Positions 21,995 to 30,885 of a stretch of 56,536 bases of DNA are shown here, one piece after another (position 1 is the stretch's first letter; the number at the start of each line of letters is the position of its first letter). The notes under the pieces are model-generated. The model had not been told where the DNA came from. It ran no database searches and saw nothing but the letters and a program-made list of their open reading frames with translations. Source of the DNA: Rhodospirillales bacterium (lineage in GTDB: Bacteria; Pseudomonadota; Alphaproteobacteria; Rhodospirillales; WMHbin7); NCBI GenBank assembly GCA_016215555.1, contig JACRJC010000029.1:1-56536 (forward strand). Reading direction: 5' to 3'. The position numbers and the translations under genes are program-made.

Positions 21995-23217
21995 CAAACC
22001 ACCTCCACCTTGCGCACGGGCATGATCCATTTTCCGCCCGCTTTGCGCCACGCCACTTCCTTGGCGTCGATTTCCTTGAAATGATTCCAGGCGAACAACA
22101 CGGCGGCGTCGGGCGGATTGGCCCTGAAATGCTCCGGAGCCACGACGGGAATATGGCTGCCCGGCGCGAAGGTGTTCTGCTTGGCGGGTGTGCTGTCTTG
22201 AATCCAATCCAGATGGCCGGGCGTGATGCCGCACCAGTTGATGACGGTGGCGCTTTTGGCGGTGGCGCCATAGCCGGCCACGCGCTTGCCCTGTTTCTTA
22301 TAGCCGTCGATCAGGCTCATCAAACGGTCGCGCGATTCCTCGCAGCGTTGCTTGAAACGCACATAGGTTTCGGCTCTGTCCAATCCCAGTTGCTGTTCCT
22401 TGGCCAAAGCCGCCGCCAGTTCGGGCGAGGAGGGACGCTGACCCTTGCGACCCAGATGGTAGCGCATGCAGCCGCCGTGATGGTCGTTGTGTTCGACATG
22501 GAACACTTCCAGCCCATGGCGTCCGAAGGCGTTGTTGAGCGCCGTAATCGACCAGATATACATATGTTCGGCATAGACCTGGTCATAGGCGCAGTCCTCG
22601 ACCATGTCGCCGAGATAGGGGTCTTCCTGAATCATCACCCCGGTCGGCTTCAGCAAGATATCGACGCCGGCGGCGACGGCGTTGATGTCTTCGATATGGT
22701 GCATGGTGTTGGTGGCAATGAACAGATCGGCATTGCCATGTTCGGCCACGATCTGTTTTGCCGTTTCGACGCCGAAGAAGGCGTTCAGCGTTTGCACGCC
22801 CTTGGCCCTGGCCGCCTCGGCGACATTGGCCGATGGTTCGATGCCCAGATGCCTTGTCTTGTCACGCGCGAAATTTTGAAGCGTGATGCCGTCGTTCGAT
22901 CCGATCTCGGTCACGAAACAGTCGGGCCCGGTCATGTAGCGCTTCTTCAGATCCTCGGCCATGGCGGCGAAATGGCGGCTCATCACCGCCGAGGTGCTGG
23001 CGAAATAGGCGTAATGGTCATGGAACATCTGTTCCGGCCTGGGGATTTCCACGATCTGGAAACATTTGCAGACCGGGCACAGAGCAGGTTTCAATTCGTA
23101 GAAATATTCGGTTTCGAATTCGGCCTTTGAGCGCAGAAAGGCGTTGGCGATCGGCATGCGGCCGAAAGACATGAAGGGCAAGACGGGCGATTGGCAGATG
23201 CGGCAGCGATAGCTCAT
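21994..23217 (-). CDS. Deoxysugar C-methyltransferase, TylC3/NovU type
   Basis: 407 residues in the three-part layout of sugar C-methyltransferases. The N-terminal zinc-binding part has CRICQSP and CPVCKC. A central SAM domain has EIGSNDGITLQNF near residue 105. The C-terminal Rossmann-like part has VAGYGATAKSATVINWCG, and HNDHHGGCMRYHLG carries the likely catalytic His/Glu-type residues. Enzymes of this type methylate the carbon next to a 4-keto group on dTDP-sugars. Here the substrate would be the 4-keto sugar from RfbB, possibly after 3-deoxygenation. That order is inference. Confidence 0.85.
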   Translation of the reverse strand: MSYRCRICQSPVLPFMSFGRMPIANAFLRSKAEFETEYFYELKPALCPVCKCFQIVEIPRPEQMFHDHYAYFASTSAVMSRHFAAMAEDLKKRYMTGPDCFVTEIGSNDGITLQNFARDKTRHLGIEPSANVAEAARAKGVQTLNAFFGVETAKQIVAEHGNADLFIATNTMHHIEDINAVAAGVDILLKPTGVMIQEDPYLGDMVEDCAYDQVYAEHMYIWSITALNNAFGRHGLEVFHVEHNDHHGGCMRYHLGRKGQRPSSPELAAALAKEQQLGLDRAETYVRFKQRCEESRDRLMSLIDGYKKQGKRVAGYGATAKSATVINWCGITPGHLDWIQDSTPAKQNTFAPGSHIPVVAPEHFRANPPDAAVLFAWNHFKEIDAKEVAWRKAGGKWIMPVRKVEVV

Positions 23218-23250
23218 GGCGCTGCAAGCTATCGTCTTGGGGGGGGGAAA

Positions 23251-24789
23251 TCAACCGCCACGGCAGCCCCAGAGGTCGAAGAATTGGCCTTTTTCCTTCA
23301 ATTCGTAGGCTTCCAGGAAGGACTGGCGGTAGGCGAACAGGAAATCTTGGCCCTGAAAGACGCTGGGCATGGTGAAAGGAGGCTCGCCGGCCGGGATCAG
23401 CCACCAGGGCGAGGCGCAGCCGGACAGGCGGTCGCGGCGCGATTCGGACGGTTTCATTCCGATAAAGGCCATTTCCATGTCCGACCAGCCGTCGAGGCTG
23501 GTGGGATGGCCCTTGAAGGCCAGCATGGGCTTTAAGAAGGTGGTGCGGTAGGTCTCGGCGACGTCGCGGCCAAATCCCATTTCGACGGCTTGGCCGGGAT
23601 GGCGGGCCATCGCAGCCTCGATCTCGGCGGCCGCCTCGGTCATGAAGGCGCGCTCGGACATGTATTTTTGCAGCCGGCGCTGGGACGGCCAACCCAAAAG
23701 CAAGGGGATCAGGATCAACAGCGTCAGACCGGCCAGCAGTCGCCTTGGACGCTCGGCCAAAGCCGCCCGCGACAGTCGCAGACACAGATCGGCCCATAGC
23801 GGCAGGAAAGGAATGAGCTGATACCAGGCGCTGCCGGCCACCGAGGCCGGATAAAGCCCGATCGCAAGGCAGGCCCCATAGGCCAGGGCGTAAAGCCGTT
23901 CGTTCCCGGGCAGGTTTTTCCAGGCCCAGGGCAGCAGCAGCAGCGGAGCCAGGAAAGGCAGCATGCGCTTGATCGACAGCAGCAGCAGATCGGTCTCGAT
24001 GCCGCGCACGCCAACCGCCCTCTGAAGCCCGCCCAGATAGGGTTCCAGCGGGAAGGAAGGCAAAAGAAAGGGCGCATACCAGGCCAGGGCCGCAGCCAAA
24101 GACGCCAGCGGCCAGGCGAAGGGCCAACGCCGGGCGGCGAAGCCCAGGGCCAGCGGGGCCATGAACAAGAATCCGTGCGCCTTCACATTCATTGCCAGGC
24201 CCGTCAGCACGCCCAGGGCCAGGGGCGCCATCCACCAGGATTTGCCGCTGCGCCCCAACTGCGCCGTGGCGGTCAGGGCCAGAGCGACCAGCATCAAGGT
24301 GACGGGGTCGGCCCGCGTCCACAGGCTGAACGGCGTCGCCATCAGCAGGCCGGCCGACATAAGCGCCAATCCGGGGGCCAGCCAAATGGGGCCGAAGCGA
24401 TGCCAGGCATGATGGGCAAAGGCGGCCAGGGTCAACAGGGCGGCCAGGATGCCCCCCAGCTTGCTGCAAGCGATGGCGCCGCCGAACAGATTCAGCCACA
24501 AGCCGTTCCACAGATAGGGTAGGGGACCATAGAGAGTGAGCAGGAAATCGGGAGCGTCGGGCGGCATATAGGCCGGCAGGCCCTGGGCCACCCGCCAGGA
24601 ACGGATCGCCATGTTGGGCTCGCCATGGTCGAAATATCCTGAAAAATCAATATAATGAATGGCGAGGGCGGCCAGGATGAGCAGGCAGCCAGCAGCCAGA
24701 AATGGAAACAGAACCCGCCCGGCAAGCCAGGGCAGGGGGCAATCCGTTGTTTTAAATGAATTTCCAGGATCCGTTTGAAACCGCTTCAT
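23251..24789 (-). CDS. Polytopic membrane protein, GT-C glycosyltransferase-like
   Basis: About 512 residues with roughly ten hydrophobic segments in the first 400 (for example AGCLLILAALAIHYIDF and LLAGLTLLILIPLLLGWP), and a soluble C-terminal part of about 120 residues ending FFDLWGCRGG. An acidic motif after the first helix (FSGYFDHGEPNMAIRSWR) resembles the first-loop Asp/Glu of GT-C enzymes that use polyprenyl-phosphate sugars. It probably transfers or places the sugar made by this operon. Start is unsure: ATG 24789 or ATG 24825; neither has a good ribosome site. Confidence 0.6.
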   Translation of the reverse strand: MKRFQTDPGNSFKTTDCPLPWLAGRVLFPFLAAGCLLILAALAIHYIDFSGYFDHGEPNMAIRSWRVAQGLPAYMPPDAPDFLLTLYGPLPYLWNGLWLNLFGGAIACSKLGGILAALLTLAAFAHHAWHRFGPIWLAPGLALMSAGLLMATPFSLWTRADPVTLMLVALALTATAQLGRSGKSWWMAPLALGVLTGLAMNVKAHGFLFMAPLALGFAARRWPFAWPLASLAAALAWYAPFLLPSFPLEPYLGGLQRAVGVRGIETDLLLLSIKRMLPFLAPLLLLPWAWKNLPGNERLYALAYGACLAIGLYPASVAGSAWYQLIPFLPLWADLCLRLSRAALAERPRRLLAGLTLLILIPLLLGWPSQRRLQKYMSERAFMTEAAAEIEAAMARHPGQAVEMGFGRDVAETYRTTFLKPMLAFKGHPTSLDGWSDMEMAFIGMKPSESRRDRLSGCASPWWLIPAGEPPFTMPSVFQGQDFLFAYRQSFLEAYELKEKGQFFDLWGCRGG

Positions 24790-24824
24790 GGCCCGAGAGT
24801 GTCGAAGCCGTGGCATCGCGTCCA

Positions 24825-24853
24825 TTGAAAATTAACCGGCAAGGGCGTATATT
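24825..24853 (+). promoter_or_regulatory. Strong sigma70-type promoter
   Basis: TTGAAA (24825-24830), a 17-base spacer and TATATT (24848-24853) match the consensus well. It points at the small peptide gene at 24928 and the flagellin-shaped gene at 25038, leaving a leader of about 65 bases with a hairpin (CGGCG...CGCCG). It overlaps the possible start of the divergent GT-C-like gene. Confidence 0.6.
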
Positions 24854-24927
24854 GACAGATAGCTGCTGAAGGCGGCTTCACCTCGGCGCCTGCAGGGGTT
24901 CGCCGAAACGGAACAGGAAGTCCGGTC

Positions 24928-25038
24928 ATGTTTGGTGTCGCGTTGCCTCTTCTTTTGATAGCGATGGCATTTGCGATGGCGCCTTTGTCGGCGTCGTGCG
25001 TTTTCGTGTCCGCGCCCAAGCGCGAAGGTAGGCGATAA
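24928..25038 (+). CDS. Small hydrophobic leader-like peptide (36 residues)
   Basis: The reading frame starts MFGVALPLLLIAMAFAMAPL and ends with a basic tail, KREGRR. It has AGGAAG eight bases before its ATG and its TAA overlaps the ATG of the next gene (TAATG). The hydrophobic stretch looks like a signal peptide or a single membrane helix. It is either a coupled leader for the next gene or a small membrane protein. No homologue is recognised. Confidence 0.55.
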   Translation: MFGVALPLLLIAMAFAMAPLSASCVFVSAPKREGRR

Positions 25039-26168
25039 TGTCCGCTGATCAGGTAAGTCTTTCGATTCTTCAGGGTTCCGGCTCCGTTTACGGCAGTGGT
25101 TCGATGCAGGACGTCATCTACGACCGCATCAGTCAGCAATACCAGGACCGGATCGAGAAGGCCAGCGAAGCCCGCAAGGAGGTCTACGACTCCAAGGCCA
25201 AATATTACGAGACCCAGAATGAAAAGCTGATGCTGGTTTCGGGCGGCATCAAGAACGCCGTCGATAACGTCTCGAGCGCGGTCGATAGCGCCAAGAAGAT
25301 CAAGGATATGATTTTCGATCTGAAGGTCTATCTGGAAAGCGCCGACAAGGATTCGACCTATTACGCCCAGGAATTCGACAAGAAGTTGGCAGCCATCTAC
25401 GAGGAAGTGCAGAACGCCGACGGGGTCTACAATCTTCTGGGCGCCAAAAGCCGCACCAACTACGAGTCCAACGAGTACGATCTGCAGATCGATGAAAAGG
25501 GTACGACCGTCACCCTGCAGGGCTACAACATGTCCTCGGATTACATGGTCACCGATTCCGACGGCAAGTACTGGGTCGCCGACATGTATGGCGGCATCAA
25601 GCGCTACGACAATTACAGTTCCGGCGATCTGGCCGACGAGACCACCTATTCCACCGTTCAGGCCGCAGCCGCCGGATCGGGTTCGGCGACCAGCAAGGTC
25701 ATCACCCGCACCGATACCAACTATTCCAGCAGCAGCGTTTCCTTCGACGTCGGCGGCAGCAGCTATACCGGCACGGTTTCGAAGGGCGGGCTCGAAATCG
25801 GGCAAAGCTGGTTGTACGGGCGATTCTCGGATGTCGATGGGATCGCCCAAGCGACCGAGGACGTCAATGACGCGTTGGAAGACGCTGAACTGATCGTTAC
25901 CCAGTTGACGGCTCAGAAGGCGACGATTGAGGGCGAGTATAATTCGCTTACCAACACCATCGGCGAGAATCAGAGCGCCATGAACAGCGCCATGATCGCC
26001 CAGATGGAAGAGGAATATGATTTCGCCCTCAAGATGCGCACCGAGTATCAGGGGGTGATTACCAGCATCGCCTCGATGGCCCAGACGCAAGGCCAGTACG
26101 GCCAGATCTTCGGATCGATCTTGGGCGACAATCCGCTGACGAACTATATGTTCGACCAGACGGCCTAG
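25038..26168 (+). CDS. Cysteine-free, flagellin-shaped protein of unknown function
   Basis: 376 residues, not assigned to a family with confidence. Residues about 22-125 are strongly helical with heptad-like spacing (ISQQYQDRIEKASEARKEVY, IKNAVDNVSSAVDSAKKIKD). Residues about 145-265 are Ser/Thr/Tyr/Gly-rich and beta-like. Residues about 275-345 are helical again. No Cys and no signal peptide are seen, and the composition is rich in S, T, Y, D and N. That helix-beta-helix order and composition recall flagellin or hook-associated proteins and other secreted filament subunits, but the flagellin N-terminal signature is not evident. It is coupled to the small peptide gene upstream and driven by the promoter at 24825. 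Confidence 0.65.
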   Translation: MSADQVSLSILQGSGSVYGSGSMQDVIYDRISQQYQDRIEKASEARKEVYDSKAKYYETQNEKLMLVSGGIKNAVDNVSSAVDSAKKIKDMIFDLKVYLESADKDSTYYAQEFDKKLAAIYEEVQNADGVYNLLGAKSRTNYESNEYDLQIDEKGTTVTLQGYNMSSDYMVTDSDGKYWVADMYGGIKRYDNYSSGDLADETTYSTVQAAAAGSGSATSKVITRTDTNYSSSSVSFDVGGSSYTGTVSKGGLEIGQSWLYGRFSDVDGIAQATEDVNDALEDAELIVTQLTAQKATIEGEYNSLTNTIGENQSAMNSAMIAQMEEEYDFALKMRTEYQGVITSIASMAQTQGQYGQIFGSILGDNPLTNYMFDQTA

Positions 26169-26175
26169 ATGCACA

Positions 26176-27354
26176 TCAAGCAGGTTCTGGGTTGCGCCAG
26201 ACTTTGAATGCCTGAATGACTTCCGTTTTGGCACGAGCTTGATGGCGATTTGTTTCAATCAGATCCATTGAAATGAGTTCGTTCATGTCCCGGGTCAATT
26301 TGACGGAATGATGTCGATAGTCAGAAGAAAGTGTTGCAGTCAATTCGTATATCTTGTTTTTAGCAATGAATCCTCCTGCTTCGCCAAGCGCAAGTGCCAA
26401 AGTTCTTCTGCGGATATCAGCCTTGGATTTCCTATCAGTGAACTTCTCATGCACGTAGTTAATCCATGCAACTTTTTCCTGATAAGAGCGGATGCGATCT
26501 ATATGTTCGCGTAAACCATCAACAAATCCAGTTATTGCATATTGAAAGAAAGCGATGACATGTTCGTCCCCGTGAATTGCCTTGTCTAGGAATCTGTAAT
26601 AATTACTTCTAGTTAAGTTGTAATGGTTGCTTAAAAGATGGCAAGTGGGTTGAGGCAATCCTGCTGAAAGAAGAATGCTCAATTCAATAATACGAGCTGT
26701 TCGGCCATTGCCATCGCCAAAAGGATGAATCCATACAAAAAACAAATGTGCAAAAATTGCCTTAATGAGGGCGAAAACAGTGCGGTTTTCCTCTGGCAAT
26801 TTAAAATCATTTAGATGTTTGCAAAACATGCCCAAAAGGTGCTTGCAATCATCTGCGGGTGCGCATCGATATCGTCCGGCAGTAACGTTGTGACGACGTA
26901 TTTCACCTGGAACAACATCTTCATTCAGGGGGAGGTCTTTAAGGATGATGGCATTCATCTTACATATGGCTTCTGGAGTGAAGGGTTTGGACCCATCATT
27001 CCGCAACTCCCTAGCAAGTTCATTGCAAGCTGTAACAACATTATCAATCTCTTGACCGAGGTATCGCCTGGATAATGGCAGGCGCAATTTTCCATCCAGA
27101 TAGTTTTTCACCTCGTCCTCGGAAAGAGTGTTTCCTTCGATTGCGGTCGTCGCTAAAGCCCCCTTTATTAGATAAAGGTGGTGGATTTTTTTGGCGATTT
27201 CCGGTGAAAGCGGAACACCGGCGATGTGTTCACATTTTGAGCTGGCTCCTCCCAATGCGATCCAAAGCGCATACGGGAAACGCTGCGTATCAATCTTGAA
27301 ATTTATCCAGGGATGTGTCTTTTCATATGTCTTCATGAACGTTAGTTCTAACAT
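26176..27354 (-). CDS. Fic-domain protein (probable AMPylase), class II
   Basis: 392 residues. The Fic active-site motif HPFGDGNGRTAR is at 210-221, matching HxFx(D/E)GN(G/K)R. An inhibitory-helix motif of the T-x-x-x-E-G type (TTAIEGN, 69-75) lies N-terminal to the Fic core, marking an autoinhibited class II protein. A winged-helix-like C-terminal part follows (about 300-390). It would transfer AMP from ATP to protein hydroxyls; the target is unknown. The gene is much richer in A+T than its surroundings, suggesting transfer. Start at 27354 or 27336; an inverted repeat GTTAG-TT-CTAAC (27341-27352) lies between them. Confidence 0.88.
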   Translation of the reverse strand: MLELTFMKTYEKTHPWINFKIDTQRFPYALWIALGGASSKCEHIAGVPLSPEIAKKIHHLYLIKGALATTAIEGNTLSEDEVKNYLDGKLRLPLSRRYLGQEIDNVVTACNELARELRNDGSKPFTPEAICKMNAIILKDLPLNEDVVPGEIRRHNVTAGRYRCAPADDCKHLLGMFCKHLNDFKLPEENRTVFALIKAIFAHLFFVWIHPFGDGNGRTARIIELSILLSAGLPQPTCHLLSNHYNLTRSNYYRFLDKAIHGDEHVIAFFQYAITGFVDGLREHIDRIRSYQEKVAWINYVHEKFTDRKSKADIRRRTLALALGEAGGFIAKNKIYELTATLSSDYRHHSVKLTRDMNELISMDLIETNRHQARAKTEVIQAFKVWRNPEPA

Positions 27355-27448
27355 ACAGATAAGACATAATAAAGTACTTTTTTGTTATATGCATTGTTTT
27401 CAAATTTGGGTGCCTATTTGTTCTCCTGAATGATTGTGAGGGAAGCCC

Positions 27449-27898
27449 TTAGCTTTTGTAATCACAAATAAATTTTTCGGCGGTTTGCGGGCAGCCTTCC
27501 AACGGGCCGGTGCATGTTTCCGGATGGCTGGCGTTTTCCAAAAGTTCGGGCCTGACGTCGATCCAGCCTTGCATGCGCTCGGGCTCGAAACCGGCGCAGC
27601 GTTTGCCGCCGGCTTCCATCAGCGGACGGCGTATCAACAAGGGATCGGCCAGCATCAGGTCCAGCGCCGCCTCGGCGTTCAAAGCCGCGACGTCGATTTC
27701 TCCGGATTTGACGCGGGGCGATGAGCGGTTGAACCAGTCGGCGATTTCCATGCCGGCAAAGAAGTCCCGAAGCCGCTGCGCCGTCCACGCTTCCGTCAGC
27801 AGATTGCGGACGTCAAGCTTGTATCCCGAGGCCATCAGCAGCGCCTTTTGCCGCGCATTGCCCTTGCAGCCGGGCTTTTCCCAGAAAGTGACGTTCAT
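27449..27898 (-). CDS. draB: ArsC-family nitrogenase-associated protein (DraB-like)
   Basis: 149 residues of the ArsC/Spx thioredoxin-fold type. The N-terminal VTFWEKPGCKGNARQK is the redox-type segment with a single Cys, followed by LLTEAWTAQRLRDFFAG and the LMLADPLLIRRPLMEAGGK region typical of ArsC-like proteins. In Rhodospirillum, draT and draG are followed by a gene of this kind (draB), and related proteins are called nitrogenase-associated. The start ATG lies within a four-base overlap with draG. The exact role in nitrogenase regulation is not established. Confidence 0.78.
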   Translation of the reverse strand: MNVTFWEKPGCKGNARQKALLMASGYKLDVRNLLTEAWTAQRLRDFFAGMEIADWFNRSSPRVKSGEIDVAALNAEAALDLMLADPLLIRRPLMEAGGKRCAGFEPERMQGWIDVRPELLENASHPETCTGPLEGCPQTAEKFICDYKS

Positions 27899-28815
27899 GA
27901 AAGACCTGCCTCCTTGGCCGAAACCTCTTCGGCGATACGCAGCAAATGCGGCACCTGACGCTCGATCTCGCGCTGGGCCGGTTCTTCCAGCTTTTCGCGC
28001 CAGGCGTCGGGAATGTCTTCGATGCCGTATGTGGCACCCGCCAGCATGCCCGACAACGCCCCGGTGGTGTCGGCGTCGCCGCCTTGATTGACCACCTCGA
28101 TCAGGCAATTGCGAAAGGAATCGGTGCGGAAAAAATAATGCAACACGGTCTGCACCGTGTCCACCACATAGGCCGAGCATTGCCCCTTATAGGGATCGAA
28201 CCGGAAGCTGCGGAAATTATCGACCAGCAGATTGGCGTGATCGCGGGCCGATTTGATGCCGCCGCCCAGGATCAGATCCTGGACCATGCGGCCAAGCGTC
28301 AAGGTGGCGGCGTCGGACAAGGGATGATTGTGGGTGATGTGGGCCTGGGCCAGCGCCCAGGCCTCGAAGGTTTTGGGCGCCCCCAAGGTGGCGATGGCCG
28401 TGGGCAGGATGCGCATCACCGCGCCATTGCCGCCGTCGCCGTCATTGGGCAGGGCTTGGACGGTGCCTTCCATCATGTAGCGGCGGATGCCGCGCCGGCA
28501 GGTGTTGCCGACATCGACCGGCTTGGTCTTGAGCCAATCGAGAAAGCGCTCGCAGGCGATGGCGACGTCGAAGCCGTCGGCGTCGATATGCGCCCGGCCC
28601 AGGGCTAGGCTCATCGCCGTGTCGTCGGTGGTCTGGCCGGGCTTCAATTTCAGCCAGCCGCCGCCGATCATCTTTTTGTGGGTGCCGTGCTGCATCTCGA
28701 TTTCACGCCGGGTCAGGAACTCGACCGTGGCCCCCAGCGCGTCGCCGACCGCCAGGCCCAGATAGGCGCCCATGGCTCGGCGCTTGATGGAATCGGAAAG
28801 TACCAGTGCGCTCAT
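27895..28815 (-). CDS. draG: Dinitrogenase reductase activating glycohydrolase
   Basis: Removes ADP-ribose from the modified arginine of NifH and so reactivates nitrogenase. 306 residues of the ADP-ribosylglycohydrolase family. Metal ligands are visible in GQTTDDTAMS and NQGGDADTTGALSG, and the N-terminal GLAVGDALGATVEFL is also typical. It overlaps draT by one base (TAATG) and draB by four. The substrate is inferred from the adjacent draT and nifHDK. Confidence 0.94.
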   Translation of the reverse strand: MSALVLSDSIKRRAMGAYLGLAVGDALGATVEFLTRREIEMQHGTHKKMIGGGWLKLKPGQTTDDTAMSLALGRAHIDADGFDVAIACERFLDWLKTKPVDVGNTCRRGIRRYMMEGTVQALPNDGDGGNGAVMRILPTAIATLGAPKTFEAWALAQAHITHNHPLSDAATLTLGRMVQDLILGGGIKSARDHANLLVDNFRSFRFDPYKGQCSAYVVDTVQTVLHYFFRTDSFRNCLIEVVNQGGDADTTGALSGMLAGATYGIEDIPDAWREKLEEPAQREIERQVPHLLRIAEEVSAKEAGLS

Positions 28816-29642
28816 TAGAAATAGCTCGCTTTCACGCGGAAATCGCCGCCGATGACCATATATTCATGTTCGCCCTTCAAGGGCGCGGTTGGCAGCAGCG
28901 CGTTGAAGAACATGATCTTCGTGGCCGGCACGCTGGCTTCCAGGATATGGTCGCCGAATTCGCCGGCGATGTCCCTGGACGACGAAAAGGAATTGAGATT
29001 GTTCAGCCGCACCACGATGGTGCGCTTGTCGATGCGTTCGACCAAGACCTGTTCCTCGTAGCTGTTGACGCCGCGAAAAAGGGTCAGATGCTTGCGCCCC
29101 GCCAGAAAAAAGCGGTTCAACGACCATTGGCAGAATTCGTACAACAGGTCTAGTTGCAAATAGATGGCGTTGGCGTGGAAGCGCGACGACATCTTTTCCT
29201 CGGTATAGACGACCCAGCTTTCGCTGCCCAGGCGACCCACCGGTTGCTTGTGATAGGTCGGGAACAGGCCAAAGCGGCTTTCGACCCAGCCTTTCATCAC
29301 CGCCCCTTCGGGGGTGTTGGTTTCGAAGCCCCAACCCTTCAAGAGACGCAGATAGCTGGAACGGAAACGCTTCTTTCCGGCTTTCTGCTCGCCCTTTTCC
29401 TTCTGTTCGGGATCGATGCCAAACATGGTGCCCATCCATTCCTGGAAGGCCCAGGCCGCTTCCTCGATGCTTTCGGCCCGGGGCAGCATTTCCTGGAACA
29501 GGCCCTTGTTGGTCTCGCGGATGCCGGCGATATGCAGCGGCACCGGATAGTCGTTATAGGCGACCGATGTCAAAAGCCCCGTCGGTATGCCGACGAGGTT
29601 GGTGCTATGTCCCCTGGCAGCTTCCTCTTCCGTGCGCCGCAC
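28815..29642 (-). CDS. draT: NAD+--dinitrogenase-reductase ADP-D-ribosyltransferase
   Basis: Attaches ADP-ribose from NAD to an arginine of NifH when fixed nitrogen appears or energy falls, switching nitrogenase off. 275 residues. Recognised by GHSTNLVGIPTGLLTSVAYN, LHIAGIRETNKGLF, LTLFRGVNSYEEQ and KIMFFNALLPTAPLKGEHEY. The GTG start at 29642 is supported by AGGAGGG six bases upstream. It is transcribed away from nifH and appears to have its own sigma54-type promoter. Confidence 0.94.
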   Translation of the reverse strand: MRRTEEEAARGHSTNLVGIPTGLLTSVAYNDYPVPLHIAGIRETNKGLFQEMLPRAESIEEAAWAFQEWMGTMFGIDPEQKEKGEQKAGKKRFRSSYLRLLKGWGFETNTPEGAVMKGWVESRFGLFPTYHKQPVGRLGSESWVVYTEEKMSSRFHANAIYLQLDLLYEFCQWSLNRFFLAGRKHLTLFRGVNSYEEQVLVERIDKRTIVVRLNNLNSFSSSRDIAGEFGDHILEASVPATKIMFFNALLPTAPLKGEHEYMVIGGDFRVKASYF

Positions 29643-29680
29643 GGCGACCCTCCTGCTGCTCCAATCTTCCGCATTTATAA

Positions 29681-29696
29681 AGCAAGAAACAGGCCA
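29681..29696 (-). promoter_or_regulatory. Candidate sigma54 promoter for draTGB
   Basis: On the minus strand the sequence TGGCCTGTTTCTTGCT has the required GG-N10-GC spacing and matches most of the -24/-12 consensus. The predicted transcript start is about 28 bases before the draT GTG. It faces away from nifH and would share the upstream NifA sites. Confidence 0.5.
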
Positions 29697-29738
29697 GCGG
29701 TGAAACGCCTATATCGTTGGTATTCGCCGATCCCGGCA

Positions 29739-29754
29739 TGTGGGGGAGGCGACA
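29739..29754. promoter_or_regulatory. NifA upstream activator site 1
   Basis: A perfect TGT-N10-ACA motif. It lies 31 bases (about three helical turns) from the second site, so both would sit on the same face of the DNA. Confidence 0.75.
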
Positions 29755-29769
29755 AAGGAAGCGGGGCTT

Positions 29770-29785
29770 TGTCAGGGTTGCGACA
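29770..29785. promoter_or_regulatory. NifA upstream activator site 2
   Basis: A second perfect TGT-N10-ACA motif, with its centre about 99 bases from the nifH -24 element and about 83 bases from the draT -24 element; both are normal distances for NifA. Confidence 0.75.
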
Positions 29786-29822
29786 AGACCGGACAAAGAG
29801 GGAATTCTGTGCGTATTTCTAT

Positions 29823-29835
29823 TACTGCGTTGATA
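29823..29835 (-). promoter_or_regulatory. Candidate IHF binding site
   Basis: On the minus strand TATCAACGCAGTA matches WATCAANNNNTTR at all but one position. It lies in an AT-rich stretch between the NifA sites and the nifH promoter, where a bend is expected in nifH control regions. Confidence 0.4.
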
Positions 29836-29871
29836 ATAAATACAATAATATGTCAGCAGGCCTGTCCTTGA

Positions 29872-30834
<963 letters not shown>

Positions 30835-30885
30835 GCGGCCCCGGCTTTCCTCAGGCACAGTCATTGTTTTTATAGGAGACAGGTC

